A DNA stretch of 64,000 nucleotides, taken from Siphonodentalium dalli (Eukaryota > Mollusca > Scaphopoda > Gadilida > Siphonodentaliidae). Within the stretch, counting starts at the first letter, position 1. Each line of letters starts with the position of its first letter. The notes beneath the pieces are model-generated. The model had not been told where the DNA came from and ran no database searches. It was given only the letters and a program-made list of their open reading frames with translations. A program made the translations under genes and the position numbers. Location: contig CP136067.1 of assembly GCA_032622095.1 (NCBI GenBank), positions 51,995,899-52,059,898 of the forward strand. The letters are read 5' to 3'. Shown in pieces: positions 1 through 12,064 of the stretch.

Positions 1-169
1 TTGTTCAAATTTGATAGCTCCCATCTAGAGGTGATTCATGGAGACTTTTACCTTTATCTTTCATTCGCTTACCAGGAATGTGGTACTGCTACACCAGCTA
101 ACCCCATTTTACAACAATCTTCACCATATCTTATTTTGGATTATGCCCCTTTCATGTATTTCAAATAGA

Positions 170-570
170 CAAGCCTGCAAATAGTGTGTCTGTCATTTGC
201 AGAATGAGGTCCCCAGATGGTGAATTCAGAGACGCTATCCTGGAAGGTGGGCTAGCATCACAAAATTCACCCTCTGAGAACTCAATCTGCAATGGGACAC
301 CTAGGATCAGATTGAATTTCCCCCAGTTGAAGTTGGTGATGTTCACCCATTAGTCAACTCGATTATGGATTTTATCTTCTGCAAATTAGAGGATACAGAA
401 ACTTCCCAGAAGGGTAAAAGTTACTAAAAACAATCTTAATTTGAGATTATATACTTCCCAGAAGATGAGGCTAGCAGAATGAGGTACACAGAGGGTGAAT
501 TTGGTGATGCTAGTCCACTCTGAAGGATAGCATCACTAAATTCACCCTCTGGGGACCTCATTCTGCATAT
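170..570. mobile_element. Family E inverted-arm repeat, unit 1
   Basis: Two foldback blocks joined: 'cagaatgaggtccccaga' with 'tgaattc' arms and 'gaatttggtgatgctag' against 'agcatcactaaattcaccc'. Related copies occur at 6511-6911, 19162-19563, 34765-35300 and 53475-53845. Non-coding. Confidence 0.65.
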
Positions 571-798
571 GATCTCCTGTGTTATTCATCCGTTTGTACT
601 GAAATTTTGAACAAATTGAGAACATGGTAAATGCGGAACATTGTGGAAGTTAATTACCCCCATGGTTTTCTAACCTTCTTGTGAATGTTGCTTGATTGAA
701 AATATTACCATTTTAAAAAACCACACATTCAACTTTGACGCTCAACAACGTCGCAGGTTGATGGGTTAACTGGGAGATCAGTGTTTGCTAAGTGCCCG

Positions 799-939
799 AT
801 CCACTGCATTCACTCGAAAGGATCTCTGCCCCGTAAGGTGGACCAAGAAAGAAGTACCGCCTTCAATAAATCTATGGTGGTACCTCTTTCTTGGTCCATC
901 ATATGGGGCAGGGATCCTTTCGAGTGAATGCAGTGGATC
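799..939. repeat. Long hairpin (141 bp), also at 7140-7280 and 19792-19932
   Basis: The left arm starts GATCCACTGCATTCACTCGA and the right arm ends with its reverse complement. Pairing continues through 'ctgcccc' and 'ggtggaccaagaaagaa'. The loop is near 861-880. Apparent open frames here come from the palindrome. Confidence 0.75.
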
Positions 940-1004
940 AGACATGGGAGTGGTTCAAAATCATGCCCCTTTGTTCCAAAGCAGGTGTCTTGAATGATGG
1001 ATGT

Positions 1005-1121
1005 TTCACCAAATGTGATAAGAAAACTCTACCATATTTCAAGAAACAGTACTGGCTATGGGAAAGATCGCTTCACATAGCCAGTTTCTTGAAAATGAGT
1101 TTTCTTATCCCATTCGGTGAA
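1005..1121. repeat. Second long hairpin, also at 7346-7462 and 19998-20114
   Basis: TTCACCAAATGTGATAAGAA pairs imperfectly with the end of the segment (cttatcccattcggtgaa). The arms continue through 'tttcaagaaac' and 'ctggctatg'. It lies 66 bp after the first hairpin. Confidence 0.7.
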
Positions 1122-1356
1122 CAAAGCCATTGTATAAGACTTTCCTTACAGAGGGAGGTGTTTGGCTCCAACAGATCTAAGGCTTGGTTTGCCATACAGG
1201 GCATGATTCCATTATCTAGAGTGAAAACAGAGGACCAGATATGGAGGTGGTTCAAAATAATGCCCCAAAATTCCCACAACGTGACAACTGGTGAATTTGA
1301 AGAAAATCCTAAGCAGTAATGAAGCCAGTGACACTTAACCAACACTGATTAACCAG

Positions 1357-1548
1357 TTACAGTAATGCCCTAAATAATTGACTCCATAACCACAGAAGAA
1401 TTATGGCTCATTTTTCAGGATTTAGTCGGAAATATGGCTTGAGAGCTTTCCAATGAATGGCAACAAGCCATATTTCCGACTAAATCCTGAGAAATTACTT
1501 ATAATTCTGCTGTGGTTAAGGAGTCGATTAGTTTGGGCATTACTGTAA
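1357..1548. mobile_element. Family B palindromic element, unit 1
   Basis: Near-palindrome from TTACAGTAATGCCC to GGGCATTACTGTAA. The arms include 'ccacagcagaattatgg'-type and 'ggatttagtcggaaatat' segments, and the loop carries 'ctttccaatgaatggcaac'. A miniature element, no ORF. Confidence 0.75.
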
Positions 1549-1734
1549 CCAATCAACTCGTGATTCTGTTGAGCATCAAAGTTGATTTTTGAAAATGGCA
1601 AATTTTCCAATCAAACAACATTCAGGATAGAAAACCCTCGGAATAATTAACATCGACAATGTGCTGCATTTATCACGCTCTTAATTCGTTCAAAATATCG
1701 ATACGATCAGGTGAATAACACACGCAGGGTATTA

Positions 1735-2640
1735 CATGAGAGGTGCATAACTCCATCAGAAATGGTTGGACCAGACCCAAGTTCCATCTTCACCTGTATC
1801 TTCGTGTGATTAAAGGTACTCAATCGGAGTCAATCCTATTCGATGGTCCCCATATCATCAGATTCCAACAACAACATTTTTTTAATGCTGCTTCAGTTAT
1901 CAGAATCGATTAATTTCCAAAAAATAATGCTAACCAGTCAACTATAGTATAAAATTGCCCAGAACGTGTTATTTATCAACATTTTGTTTAACGAATTTGG
2001 CTGGATTATCAAATATCTAACACCCAAATCCACTTGATTTTAGAGTTATAAATCCATCTTCATCCGCAATTTGATCCGAGTCCATCGGCTTGACAAATAT
2101 TTGCCAGGCCACCAAAAATTACATATCGGAGAAATAACAAATTTCAAAAATCTATATCTGATCACTCTGAGCTTTGATGGGTGGGTTCCTTGAGTCAAAT
2201 AAAATATTGTTTACCCCCGAAGCCAAAGAAATAGTAATTTGGGAGCATGAATTCGGATTATGCATATTACAAACCAAATATGAAAGTTATTGGATAACTA
2301 TAACTCAAGATATCATCCTGACAACAAAATAATCAGCAAACTCCAAGTCGAAAAGGGTAAGAACACTGTTAGAAATGGTCGGACTGGATCCAAATTTGAT
2401 ATTTACCAAGACTTTCTCATAGGAAGACCATAAACCAATCTTGATGAAATTTTGTCAAATAATTCTAGGTAAAAATGGTTGAACCAGATCTAAATGCGAA
2501 CTTGATCAGTACTTTCTCATATGAAGACCATGTACCATATTTGATAAAATTCTGTAAAATATTACTCAAGTTATTATCCTGACAACAATCTTTTTGGACG
2601 GATGGATGGACACGGCTTGGTGACCATTTCTATAATCTCA
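1735..2640. repeat. Family F-type dispersed repeat, diverged (also 8076-8981 and split in unit 3)
   Basis: Contains 'gcataactccatcagaaatggt' and two later blocks around 'agaaatggtcggactggatc' and 'tttctcata(g/t)gaagacca', the phrase structure of the bivalve-type 'cataactctg' repeats. 1812-2280 is also clearly related to 30431-30880 in the last RFWD3 intron. No coding sequence. Confidence 0.6.
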
Positions 2641-2642
2641 CT

Positions 2643-3170
2643 TTAAAGATACGGGCGGCGTTGGCTGTGGGTATGCAGTTAAAATATTCACCTCCGTCAA
2701 AAACCGCCATGAACAGAAAGAATAGTAAAATGTAGACAGACCTTGTTCTTATACCAATCAGAAATATGGCATAAACAGTATGTTATTGTCAAATGTTTTT
2801 CCTTTGTTATGTAAACAAAAGCAAAAAACGTTACAGAACCTGGCTTTTTTTTTTAGATCCGGATATGGTAAACATAAAGAGCATTATTTGTTACTGTTTT
2901 CCTGATATGGAAATAATAAAGAGCGTTTATATCATTTGTGTGTGATTAACCGATAGAATTGCACAGTGTTAAGTAAACAGAAGCAAAACTTCTGTAACAC
3001 GAGCAGGCTCTTGTTTACGTACACCATCGTACGTCTTGACAAAAATATACTATTTACGCTCTGATTATGTTTGGCATAGAACAAAACTTTATATATTTTA
3101 ATATTCCTTCTGTTGATGGCGATTTGAACAAATATGAAATTTCTGCAACGAACGCCGCCCGTGCCTTTAA
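2643..3170. mobile_element. Family G TTAA element, recombinant copy
   Basis: The inverted ends TTAAAGATACGGGCGGCGTT and, reversed from the right, TTAAAGGCACGGGCGGCGTT have TTAA at both edges. The left part carries the variants of the copy at 8984 and the right part those of the copy at 15293. The change-over lies between 2743 and 2813. Confidence 0.82.
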
Positions 3171-5959
3171 GAGTTCATGTAAGTTGCAAATAATGCTCAA
3201 TACATATTATATATGGATGTTGTTTTTTCTGTCATAATATCATAAATCAAAATAAAACGTCCCATGCTGGCCTGTTATTTCAAAGCAGCGGTGTCCGAGA
3301 CTCAAATAATATTTTTTATTTGGCTTTAGGCTTCTTTCCATTTTATTCCACACCCATCGATACGAGGCACATGTATTCAACGGAATACGAGCCATTGAAT
3401 ACATATTAGTGTATACCTCTAGTTGAGTACATGCCGGAACTATTCTCGTTGACGTTGTCGCCAAGAAAGATGACGTACATTACGTCAACGATCCTATTCG
3501 GGTGATGCCCTGAAAATTACTGGTTATTCATCAGTTAAATCACAATAAAGGTAGTGCTAGTATCAATGAAGGTGACAGTAATGGATTTAATTTATATGAC
3601 ACAACGGTCAAGAAGAAATACAGAACACGACTTGCATCATAGTCTCGAATCTTTTATCGAACTACCGTACTGACCCGCGTTTAGGCCCAGGGGGGCCTTT
3701 GTTTTATTTGAGCTCAAAAATCCAAGTGGGCTTAAACTCGAATATGACCCTTTGCAAACCAAAAATCCCAAGAAATCGGGAGAGTAAAACTGAAGAAATG
3801 GATCCAAAAAATAAAGTCGATCCAACAGAGATTCGGGGAAATATACACGGCTTATAGATTAAATAAAGTTAAGTATAAGTTACTTTGAGAAAGTATTTTT
3901 TTCATTTTGATGTGTATATTAAAATATTAGCAACCACAACGCGCAGGCGCGTTGTTGCTTTTCAAGTTTAGGCGTGAATGACGTCATTAATTTTTACAAT
4001 ACCATGAAACAGCATTTCGACGCGATGAAAATCCGGACAAGAAACATGGGTTAAAAATCACGTGACTTCCGCTTCGCTTTCGCACAGAATCATGGGAACA
4101 ATAATATCCCAAAAAGAAACGGTGACACAGAATCGGAAGTGGACCAACGGGATTGTTATAAAATTAACAACTTTAGTTTTTCTGAACAATTCCTACGTGA
4201 TTTTGGCCTATAGATTAGTTTCGTTTGACCAATTTCGTTGGTTAGCTGAATAAAATCAGCGAAGACGTCATGACATGGTCCATGACGTCATTTGCGTCAT
4301 TTGGTGTTGTGGGCTAGAATCCAGAAAAAATTGGTCTCCGCAGGAAACACTGATTTCACATCAGTATACTAGACTTGGTTGCATTTATAACCGTTTTCGC
4401 AAAAGATATATGCGAAAATAGCACAAGCAAACGTGCCTGCTTCAGAATCAAATTACCACAGTTGATTAGCCAAGGATGTACCCTTTCCAACAATGTATAG
4501 CACGACATCGTGTGTTGCGCCGATGTTTACTTATGGTGTTTTGTAATAACGATCCCGCCTTAGCTGCGTGTAATTTTCCTCCGTACAAATTGCTTAGCGA
4601 AAAATCCCCCTAATAGGCGGACAACATATTCAATAAGTTCCCGTCTCGCAACGATTTGGCCTCACAGACATATCAGCCGCTTATCAATTCCTTCGAGATA
4701 AATGATTGAACCAATCTACCCTAACAAGGGGGATTTTTTCACGGTTGTATGTCGCGCGAATAGTATTGGCTGGCTGCCAGGTATTCACACTCAACATCGG
4801 AACGCGGCTTATTATTTGAAATCATTTGTGAGCAGTGGTGGCAGCGGGGAAGTCAAATTATATGTCCATCATAACATGGGTCGCCTTCGTTGGAGAAGTA
4901 GGAATTAAGCCTCAACCAAATTTGTTGTCAAGTTGACGTGGGGGGCTTATATGACCTTGACCTTGACCATAAAACGACCTTGACCTCTGTTGAAAGACAT
5001 CTCACTTAAAGGGCCATTTTGCTAGATATGTGTTGCGATGTACGCGCTCATGTCAATATTCAGAGGCCTTTTATAGCTATCCTTTAGAAATATACCGGTA
5101 TCGAGGCTCCTACATACGCGAGTCTGTATGTGACGAACAGAAACATGGGAGTACGATATCAATTTAAACTTGACCTCCATAAAGAATCTATTATATGTTT
5201 GAGGAAAGTTTTGGTCTGTGCGTGTGGGTGTGTGTGTATGTGTGTGTGTGTGTGTGTTTCCGCGATGGAATCGGAAACGGCTAACCGATTTTGACGAAAC
5301 TTGCTACGGGTATGTAGTTTGACCTGTGGACTAACATGGGTATATCCGTTTGCCCGTGCGGCGTCACCTTGACCTTCAAATGACCTTGAACTCAAGTTCT
5401 CCGCTGAGCCGATTTTCACCAAATTTGGTATGTGTGGGTAGTTTCAGGCGCTGAGCAATTTCGTCACACCCGGATGCCCGTGCGGCGTGAACTTGAGATT
5501 TTAAATGACATTGAACTGTATCTGGGTATCCACTGGGCCGATTTCCACCATTTTTTGGGGGTGTTGGTGTAGATGGGGATGCCAACAAATTTCGTCTCAC
5601 CAACATGCCCGTCAGACAGGTACCCAGCTAAAACCTAATGTATAGTTTGTGACTTTTGTCTGTTAGCTATGGCCGGGAAAACTTCCGGACGGATTTCGAC
5701 GAAACTTGATACCTAAGTGTACGTTTGTCCGGGAAGTGTTTTGGACGGGTCAAAGTGTGATGCTTGATCTTCAAAATGGTCGATTCAAGATCAAATCGGG
5801 TAATAGTGGCGGATTTCGACGATATTCGATAGCTAGGGATACTTTTGTCCGGGCAGTGTTTTGGACGGCTTAACTCGTAACCCCGACCTGACATTGACAT
5901 TCAAAACGGTAAATTCAAGGTCAAATCTGGTCAAATTTCGCATAACTAGATCCGACGAA
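3171..5959. other. Array segment rich in CRE-like and TGACCTTGACC motifs (copy at 15822-18610)
   Basis: No gene recognised. TGACGTCA palindromes occur at 3979-3986 and 4283-4290, with related half sites at 3475-3489 and 4263-4270. 'Tgaccttgaccttgacc' (nuclear receptor half-site type) lies near 4951-4968, with further single copies near 5369 and 5382. A GT microsatellite lies at 5220-5258. From 4900 on, the text resembles dispersed 'gattttcaccaaatttggtatg' repeats common in bivalves. Short frames here are not convincing. Confidence 0.5.
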
Positions 5960-6360
5960 GCACCGCGTGTGGTTGCCCCGTTACGTGTCTGGCGGCCATG
6001 TTTTTCAACGAATTTCAGTCAAAATAGGAGGCTCCATCTAGAGGTCATCCTGAAGATCCATATGAAGATTGGTGGTGATCAGATGAGTGACGTGTTCTGT
6101 AGGGTGCACCAAAGGATATAGTCATACCATGAGTAAATTCCAATATGACCACTGGTGGCCACGTTTTTCAACAAATGGCAGTAAAAATAGGAGGCACCAA
6201 TCAAGAGGTCACTCTGAAGATCCATATAATGTTTGGTGATAATCAGATGAGGGATGTGGTCTGTAGGTTGTGCCAAAGGATTTAATCATGCAAAGAGTAA
6301 AATCAAAGATGGCTGCCGGCATCCATGTTTTTCATCGATAATTGTTCAAATTTGATAGCT
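5960..6360. repeat. Diverged ~120-170 bp tandem repeat ('aagatggctgccgg' type; copy at 18611-19011)
   Basis: Recurring order: 'ggccatgtttttcaac', 'aaaataggaggc(t/a)cc', 'ctagaggtca', 'gaagatccatatgaa', 'gtctgtaggg', 'caaaggat'. The same family has a five-copy block at 31850-32575 and one copy at 55310-55530. It spans the 6341/6342 repeat phase. Confidence 0.65.
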
Positions 6361-6510
6361 CCCATCTAGAGGTGATTCATGGAGACTTTTACCTTTATCT
6401 TTCATTCGCTTACCAGGAATGTGGTACTGCTACACCAGCTAACCCCATTTTACAACAATCTTCACCATATCTTATTTTGGATTATGCCCCTTTCATGTAT
6501 TTCAAATAGA

Positions 6511-6911
6511 CAAGCCTGCAAATAGTGTGTCTGTCATTTGCAGAATGAGGTCCCCAGATGGTGAATTCAGAGACGCTATCCTGGAAGGTGGGCTAGCATC
6601 ACAAAATTCACCCTCTGAGAACTCAATCTGCAATGGGACACCTAGGATCAGATTGAATTTCCCCCAGTTGAAGTTGGTGATGTTCACCCATTAGTCAACT
6701 CGATTATGGATTTTATCTTCTGCAAATTAGAGGATACAGAAACTTCCCAGAAGGGTAAAAGTTACTAAAAACAATCTTAATTTGAGATTATATACTTCCC
6801 AGAAGATGAGGCTAGCAGAATGAGGTACACAGAGGGTGAATTTGGTGATGCTAGTCCACTCTGAAGGATAGCATCACTAAATTCACCCTCTGGGGACCTC
6901 ATTCTGCATAT
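6511..6911. mobile_element. Family E inverted-arm repeat, unit 2
   Basis: The same as the copy at 170-570, carried along by the tandem duplication. Confidence 0.65.
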
Positions 6912-7697
6912 GATCTCCTGTGTTATTCATCCGTTTGTACTGAAATTTTGAACAAATTGAGAACATGGTAAATGCGGAACATTGTGGAAGTTAATTACCC
7001 CCATGGTTTTCTAACCTTCTTGTGAATGTTGCTTGATTGAAAATATTACCATTTTAAAAAACCACACATTCAACTTTGACGCTCAACAACGTCGCAGGTT
7101 GATGGGTTAACTGGGAGATCAGTGTTTGCTAAGTGCCCGATCCACTGCATTCACTCGAAAGGATCTCTGCCCCGTAAGGTGGACCAAGAAAGAAGTACCG
7201 CCTTCAATAAATCTATGGTGGTACCTCTTTCTTGGTCCATCATATGGGGCAGGGATCCTTTCGAGTGAATGCAGTGGATCAGACATGGGAGTGGTTCAAA
7301 ATCATGCCCCTTTGTTCCAAAGCAGGTGTCTTGAATGATGGATGTTTCACCAAATGTGATAAGAAAACTCTACCATATTTCAAGAAACAGTACTGGCTAT
7401 GGGAAAGATCGCTTCACATAGCCAGTTTCTTGAAAATGAGTTTTCTTATCCCATTCGGTGAACAAAGCCATTGTATAAGACTTTCCTTACAGAGGGAGGT
7501 GTTTGGCTCCAACAGATCTAAGGCTTGGTTTGCCATACAGGGCATGATTCCATTATCTAGAGTGAAAACAGAGGACCAGATATGGAGGTGGTTCAAAATA
7601 ATGCCCCAAAATTCCCACAACGTGACAACTGGTGAATTTGAAGAAAATCCTAAGCAGTAATGAAGCCAGTGACACTTAACCAACACTGATTAACCAG

Positions 7698-7889
7698 TTA
7701 CAGTAATGCCCTAAATAATTGACTCCATAACCACAGAAGAATTATGGCTCATTTTTCAGGATTTAGTCGGAAATATGGCTTGAGAGCTTTCCAATGAATG
7801 GCAACAAGCCATATTTCCGACTAAATCCTGAGAAATTACTTATAATTCTGCTGTGGTTAAGGAGTCGATTAGTTTGGGCATTACTGTAA
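7698..7889. mobile_element. Family B palindromic element, unit 2
   Basis: Tandem copy of 1357-1548 with no difference noticed. Confidence 0.75.
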
Positions 7890-8983
7890 CCAATCAACTC
7901 GTGATTCTGTTGAGCATCAAAGTTGATTTTTGAAAATGGCAAATTTTCCAATCAAACAACATTCAGGATAGAAAACCCTCGGAATAATTAACATCGACAA
8001 TGTGCTGCATTTATCACGCTCTTAATTCGTTCAAAATATCGATACGATCAGGTGAATAACACACGCAGGGTATTACATGAGAGGTGCATAACTCCATCAG
8101 AAATGGTTGGACCAGACCCAAGTTCCATCTTCACCTGTATCTTCGTGTGATTAAAGGTACTCAATCGGAGTCAATCCTATTCGATGGTCCCCATATCATC
8201 AGATTCCAACAACAACATTTTTTTAATGCTGCTTCAGTTATCAGAATCGATTAATTTCCAAAAAATAATGCTAACCAGTCAACTATAGTATAAAATTGCC
8301 CAGAACGTGTTATTTATCAACATTTTGTTTAACGAATTTGGCTGGATTATCAAATATCTAACACCCAAATCCACTTGATTTTAGAGTTATAAATCCATCT
8401 TCATCCGCAATTTGATCCGAGTCCATCGGCTTGACAAATATTTGCCAGGCCACCAAAAATTACATATCGGAGAAATAACAAATTTCAAAAATCTATATCT
8501 GATCACTCTGAGCTTTGATGGGTGGGTTCCTTGAGTCAAATAAAATATTGTTTACCCCCGAAGCCAAAGAAATAGTAATTTGGGAGCATGAATTCGGATT
8601 ATGCATATTACAAACCAAATATGAAAGTTATTGGATAACTATAACTCAAGATATCATCCTGACAACAAAATAATCAGCAAACTCCAAGTCGAAAAGGGTA
8701 AGAACACTGTTAGAAATGGTCGGACTGGATCCAAATTTGATATTTACCAAGACTTTCTCATAGGAAGACCATAAACCAATCTTGATGAAATTTTGTCAAA
8801 TAATTCTAGGTAAAAATGGTTGAACCAGATCTAAATGCGAACTTGATCAGTACTTTCTCATATGAAGACCATGTACCATATTTGATAAAATTCTGTAAAA
8901 TATTACTCAAGTTATTATCCTGACAACAATCTTTTTGGACGGATGGATGGACACGGCTTGGTGACCATTTCTATAATCTCACT

Positions 8984-9484
8984 TTAAAGATACGGGCGGC
9001 GTTGGCTGTGGGTATGCAGTTAAAATATTCACCTCCGTCAAAAACCGCCATGAACAGAAAGAATAGTAAAATGTAGACAGACCTTGTTCTTATACCAATC
9101 AGAAATATGGCATAAACAGTATGTTATTGTCAAATGTTTTTCCTTTGTTATGTATACAAAAGCAAAAAACGTTACGGAATCTAGTTTTTGTTTAAATCCG
9201 GATATGGTAAACATAAAGAGCGTTATTTATTACTGTTTATTACTATATGGAAATAATAAAGAGCGTTAATATATCATTTGTGTGTGATTAACCAATAGAA
9301 TTGCGCTGTGTTATGTAAACAGAAGCAAAACTTCTGTAACACAAGCAGGCTCGTGTTTATGTACACATCGTACGTTTATGTACACCATCGTATGTCTTGA
9401 CGACAATATACTATTTAAGCGCTGATTATGTTTGGCATATGAACAAAACTATATATATTTTAATATATGTTAAGTTAGACTGAT
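8984..9484. mobile_element. Family G element, right end missing (unit 2)
   Basis: Has the left ACGGGCGGCG end but runs into other sequence after 'aatatatgttaagttagac'. The right inverted end is absent. The equivalent copy in unit 3 is 22062-22562. Confidence 0.75.
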
Positions 9485-9489
9485 AAATA

Positions 9490-9606
9490 GTATATATGCA
9501 TATATATATATGCAAGGCTCTCAATGGGAGACTCACATATATAAGAGAACGAACTGGCACATGAACTTTAATGCTGTACCAGCGCAGCTCCAGTCATGAA
9601 AGGGAT
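9490..9606. mobile_element. Truncated family C element (unit 2)
   Basis: Only the right half is present: 'gcaaggctctcaatgggaga', the hairpin arm, and 'gcagctccagtcatgaaaggg'. The full counterpart is 22730-22982 in unit 3. The two differ by a loss of about 300 bp in unit 2. Confidence 0.65.
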
Positions 9607-9659
9607 ATACAGGGTTTCCACTATGGGGTCAGGAAGTCTCATTTTGAGTAATTCACCCA

Positions 9660-10010
9660 AGCCATTTTTCCACCAGGCCTGTAATTATGGTGTCGGACAT
9701 TTGCAGAAAGGGGTCCCCAGAGGGTGATTTTAGTGACACTACCCTGAACAGTGGGCTAGCATCACCGAATTCATCATCCGGGGACCTCAATCTGCTATGG
9801 GAGACCTAGACACAGATTTAAGTTCCCAGATGGTGAAGATGGTGCAATGCATTGTGTTGTCTGCCAATTTGGGGATATAGAGAAACTGAACTAAAAAAGA
9901 AATAGAATCAAACTAAAAAAGTAGTTAATTTGGTAATAAAGATCCTTTCCAGAGATAATGAGGCCTGTGGGGGACCTCATTCTGAAAATGTCCGGCACCA
10001 TATTTTCAGG
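9660..10010. repeat. Family E-related repeat, diverged (unit 2; copy about 23035-23385)
   Basis: Shows 'ggtccccagagggtgatttt', 'gtgggctagcatcaccgaat' and 'gggacctcattctgaaaatg', an eroded form of the family E arms. Confidence 0.55.
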
Positions 10011-10033
10011 CTGCCTGATCATTGTTAACTAAT

Positions 10034-10117
10034 ACAGTAATGCCCTAAGTAAAGTAATCAACAATGGGCCATAATTCTGCTGTGGTTAAGGAGTCGATTA
10101 CTTAGGGCATTAGTGTA
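10034..10117. mobile_element. Short family B element (unit 2)
   Basis: 'Acagtaatgccctaagtaa' against 'ttacttagggcattagtgt', with the 'attctgctgtggttaaggag' arm on one side only. The copy in unit 3 is at about 23411-23490. Confidence 0.6.
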
Positions 10118-10769
10118 CATGTATGTAAGTAGAAATTACTTCAAACTAGCCAGCGGATGAAGGTCTCATGTTAGCATGTGATGGTAAATCAAGAATATTT
10201 CATGGGATAGTATCAGGCATCAACATTAATTTAAAATTATAAAATGTTATTCCCGCTTGAAATAGTAACATTTTCAGCATGATTAGTTGGCCCACAATGT
10301 CTGTGCCATACAATTTCAACCTATTTTTCTTCAGATTCACGATGTTCAAAACACAGAATTAGGGCCGGGAATCCTTGTCTTATTATCATATATTTTGGGA
10401 TTTAAACGGATGTGACTCATTTGAACCCCAAAATTAGTATACATAATATGGTAAGAGTTATCTCAAAATATACTTACGCGGGAGATATCTGAACAATTTT
10501 TATTTATAAATTTGAGATTGTTTTGTTTGTGCCAGTCCATTTTTGTTCTATCAGTGGTCACATAAAAATTGCACCTGTAGACCATAGGAAGAAAATCTAG
10601 ACCCGTCGTCCCTCTGAAACATTTATGGTGCTACATAATTTTGGTGATAAAAACAAACAGAATGCAATTGAGTGAAATTTTAAAATAATATCCTGTTATG
10701 GTAACCCAATGAACTTTTGCCGGACAGTCAGTTTCCGAATCCAGAATTTCAATGAATACATTTAATGGC

Positions 10770-11174
10770 TTAACCCTTTCAGTGCCAGGTCTGATTTTTG
10801 TATCAACCCATATACCCTGTGCCAATGCATTCTCTTATATATGCGAGTCGACCATAGGTCGCCTCGCATATATAAGAGAATGCATTGGCCTAACAATTTT
10901 TCATCATTTGTTATTATTTTTCACAATTTTTTACAATTTTAATAATTTTTTTCTTATATTCTTTAACAGACTTATGTTGTAGGTTTAGTGCCAGGGAATC
11001 TTACGTTTTTCATGGGCATCAAAATTATTACTATGAATACTTGGTGATAGTTTTGAGTTATAACATGCCCCTAAGGTTTTATCCAGTAAAATAATTAAAA
11101 AAAAAAAAAAAAAACGATTTTACAGATCGTAAATTAGGGCCGGTGAGATCGGCCCCTGGCACTGAAAGGGTTAA
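10770..11174. mobile_element. Family A2 TTAA element (unit 2)
   Basis: Ends TTAACCCTTTCAGTGCCAGG and CCTGGCACTGAAAGGGTTAA, a 20-bp perfect inverted match including TTAA. It contains the 67-bp hairpin at 10822-10888 and an A run near 11097. TTAA target preference suggests piggyBac-type mobilisation (inference). Confidence 0.8.
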
Positions 11175-11815
11175 TTAAATATTTATGTTTGGCTGAAACT
11201 TGGAATATACCACTAGATGTCTAATGACAACTGGCTACATCACAACCCTTAGAGGAAACTCTGGTATATTGTAAATAACAATGGCAATTAGTTACATACT
11301 ATTAATTAAACATTCAAATCGTTTATCACATACAACAACAACATGAACATGTCATCAATCCATCAGCTTTCAAAACCTCAGTTTAACAAAGCTCTCAAAT
11401 CGCTCAAACCTTTACATGATTATCACTATTGTTAACACATTCAGACGACCATGATTCAATCATAAGTGGGGGAGACAGGCCCCTAAAAAATTGTGCATAG
11501 TTTGTTCACACGAGTATGATGTCGTCGCAGATGAAGATATTGTAGGTTCTTTGTAAGCCATGGTTAATCACGTGATTGACAACTCTAAGATCTTTCCATC
11601 TACGATTTTTACGTATACACAACTGCGATTACGTCGCAAGTGGAGGATTTCGCATCTAAAATCAAACAGTACTTGATATTATTTTTTTACTCGCGATCTT
11701 GTCGTGAGCATGCGCAGTCCAACTACCGGTTACTACATACGACAGAAATAATTCAACTTACGATTGAATCAGGGTCATCTGAACGTTCACTTACAAAGGC
11801 CGAGAAGTGAGAGAG
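11175..11815. other. Array segment without recognised features (copy at 24547-25187)
   Basis: AT-rich. A few 'tacgtcgca'-type motifs are present. No gene or repeat family recognised. Confidence 0.4.
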
Positions 11816-12064
11816 TAACCCTTTCATGGCGGAGCTTCGATGGTGCAGCATTAAAGATCCTGTGCCAGTGCATTCTTATATATACATAGGGAGCCTCGCA
11901 TATATAAGAGAATGCACTGGCTTAGAAGGCCAAGGTTAATATTGTTAGGCCAATGTATTCACTTATATATGCGAGGCTCCAATGGGAGACTCAAATATAT
12001 AAGAGAATGCATTGGCACAGGGTTATTCTCAAAATTTCAGGAAGCTCCAGTCATGGAATGGTTA
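11816..12064. mobile_element. Family C element with two hairpins (unit 2; copy 25188-25436)
   Basis: Left end 'taaccctttcatggcggagc', right end 'gaagctccagtcatgga'. It contains two imperfect hairpins of the 'gcattctcttatata' type (about 11867-11923 and 11943-12015). The flanking TTAA has degraded to GTAA on the left. Confidence 0.65.

Larger units (their letters stand above)
1..3664. repeat. Tandem array unit 1 (partial, internally deleted)
   Basis: Bases 1-2742 match 6342-9083, and 2743-3664 match 15394-16315 of the next unit. Relative to unit 2, 6310 bp are missing. The switch falls inside family G element sequence. Identity to unit 2 is near complete; short frames across 161-1610 are unchanged. 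The array probably continues left of base 1. Confidence 0.9.

Noticed and set aside
891-1319. A 142-codon frame repeated at 7232-7660 and 19884-20312
   Set aside because: It runs across two long hairpins, shows no domain, and its conservation is explained by the recent tandem duplication.
4702-4908. A 68-codon plus-strand frame (copy at 17353)
   Set aside because: No motif, no splice context and lies in repeat-like sequence; kept by duplication only.
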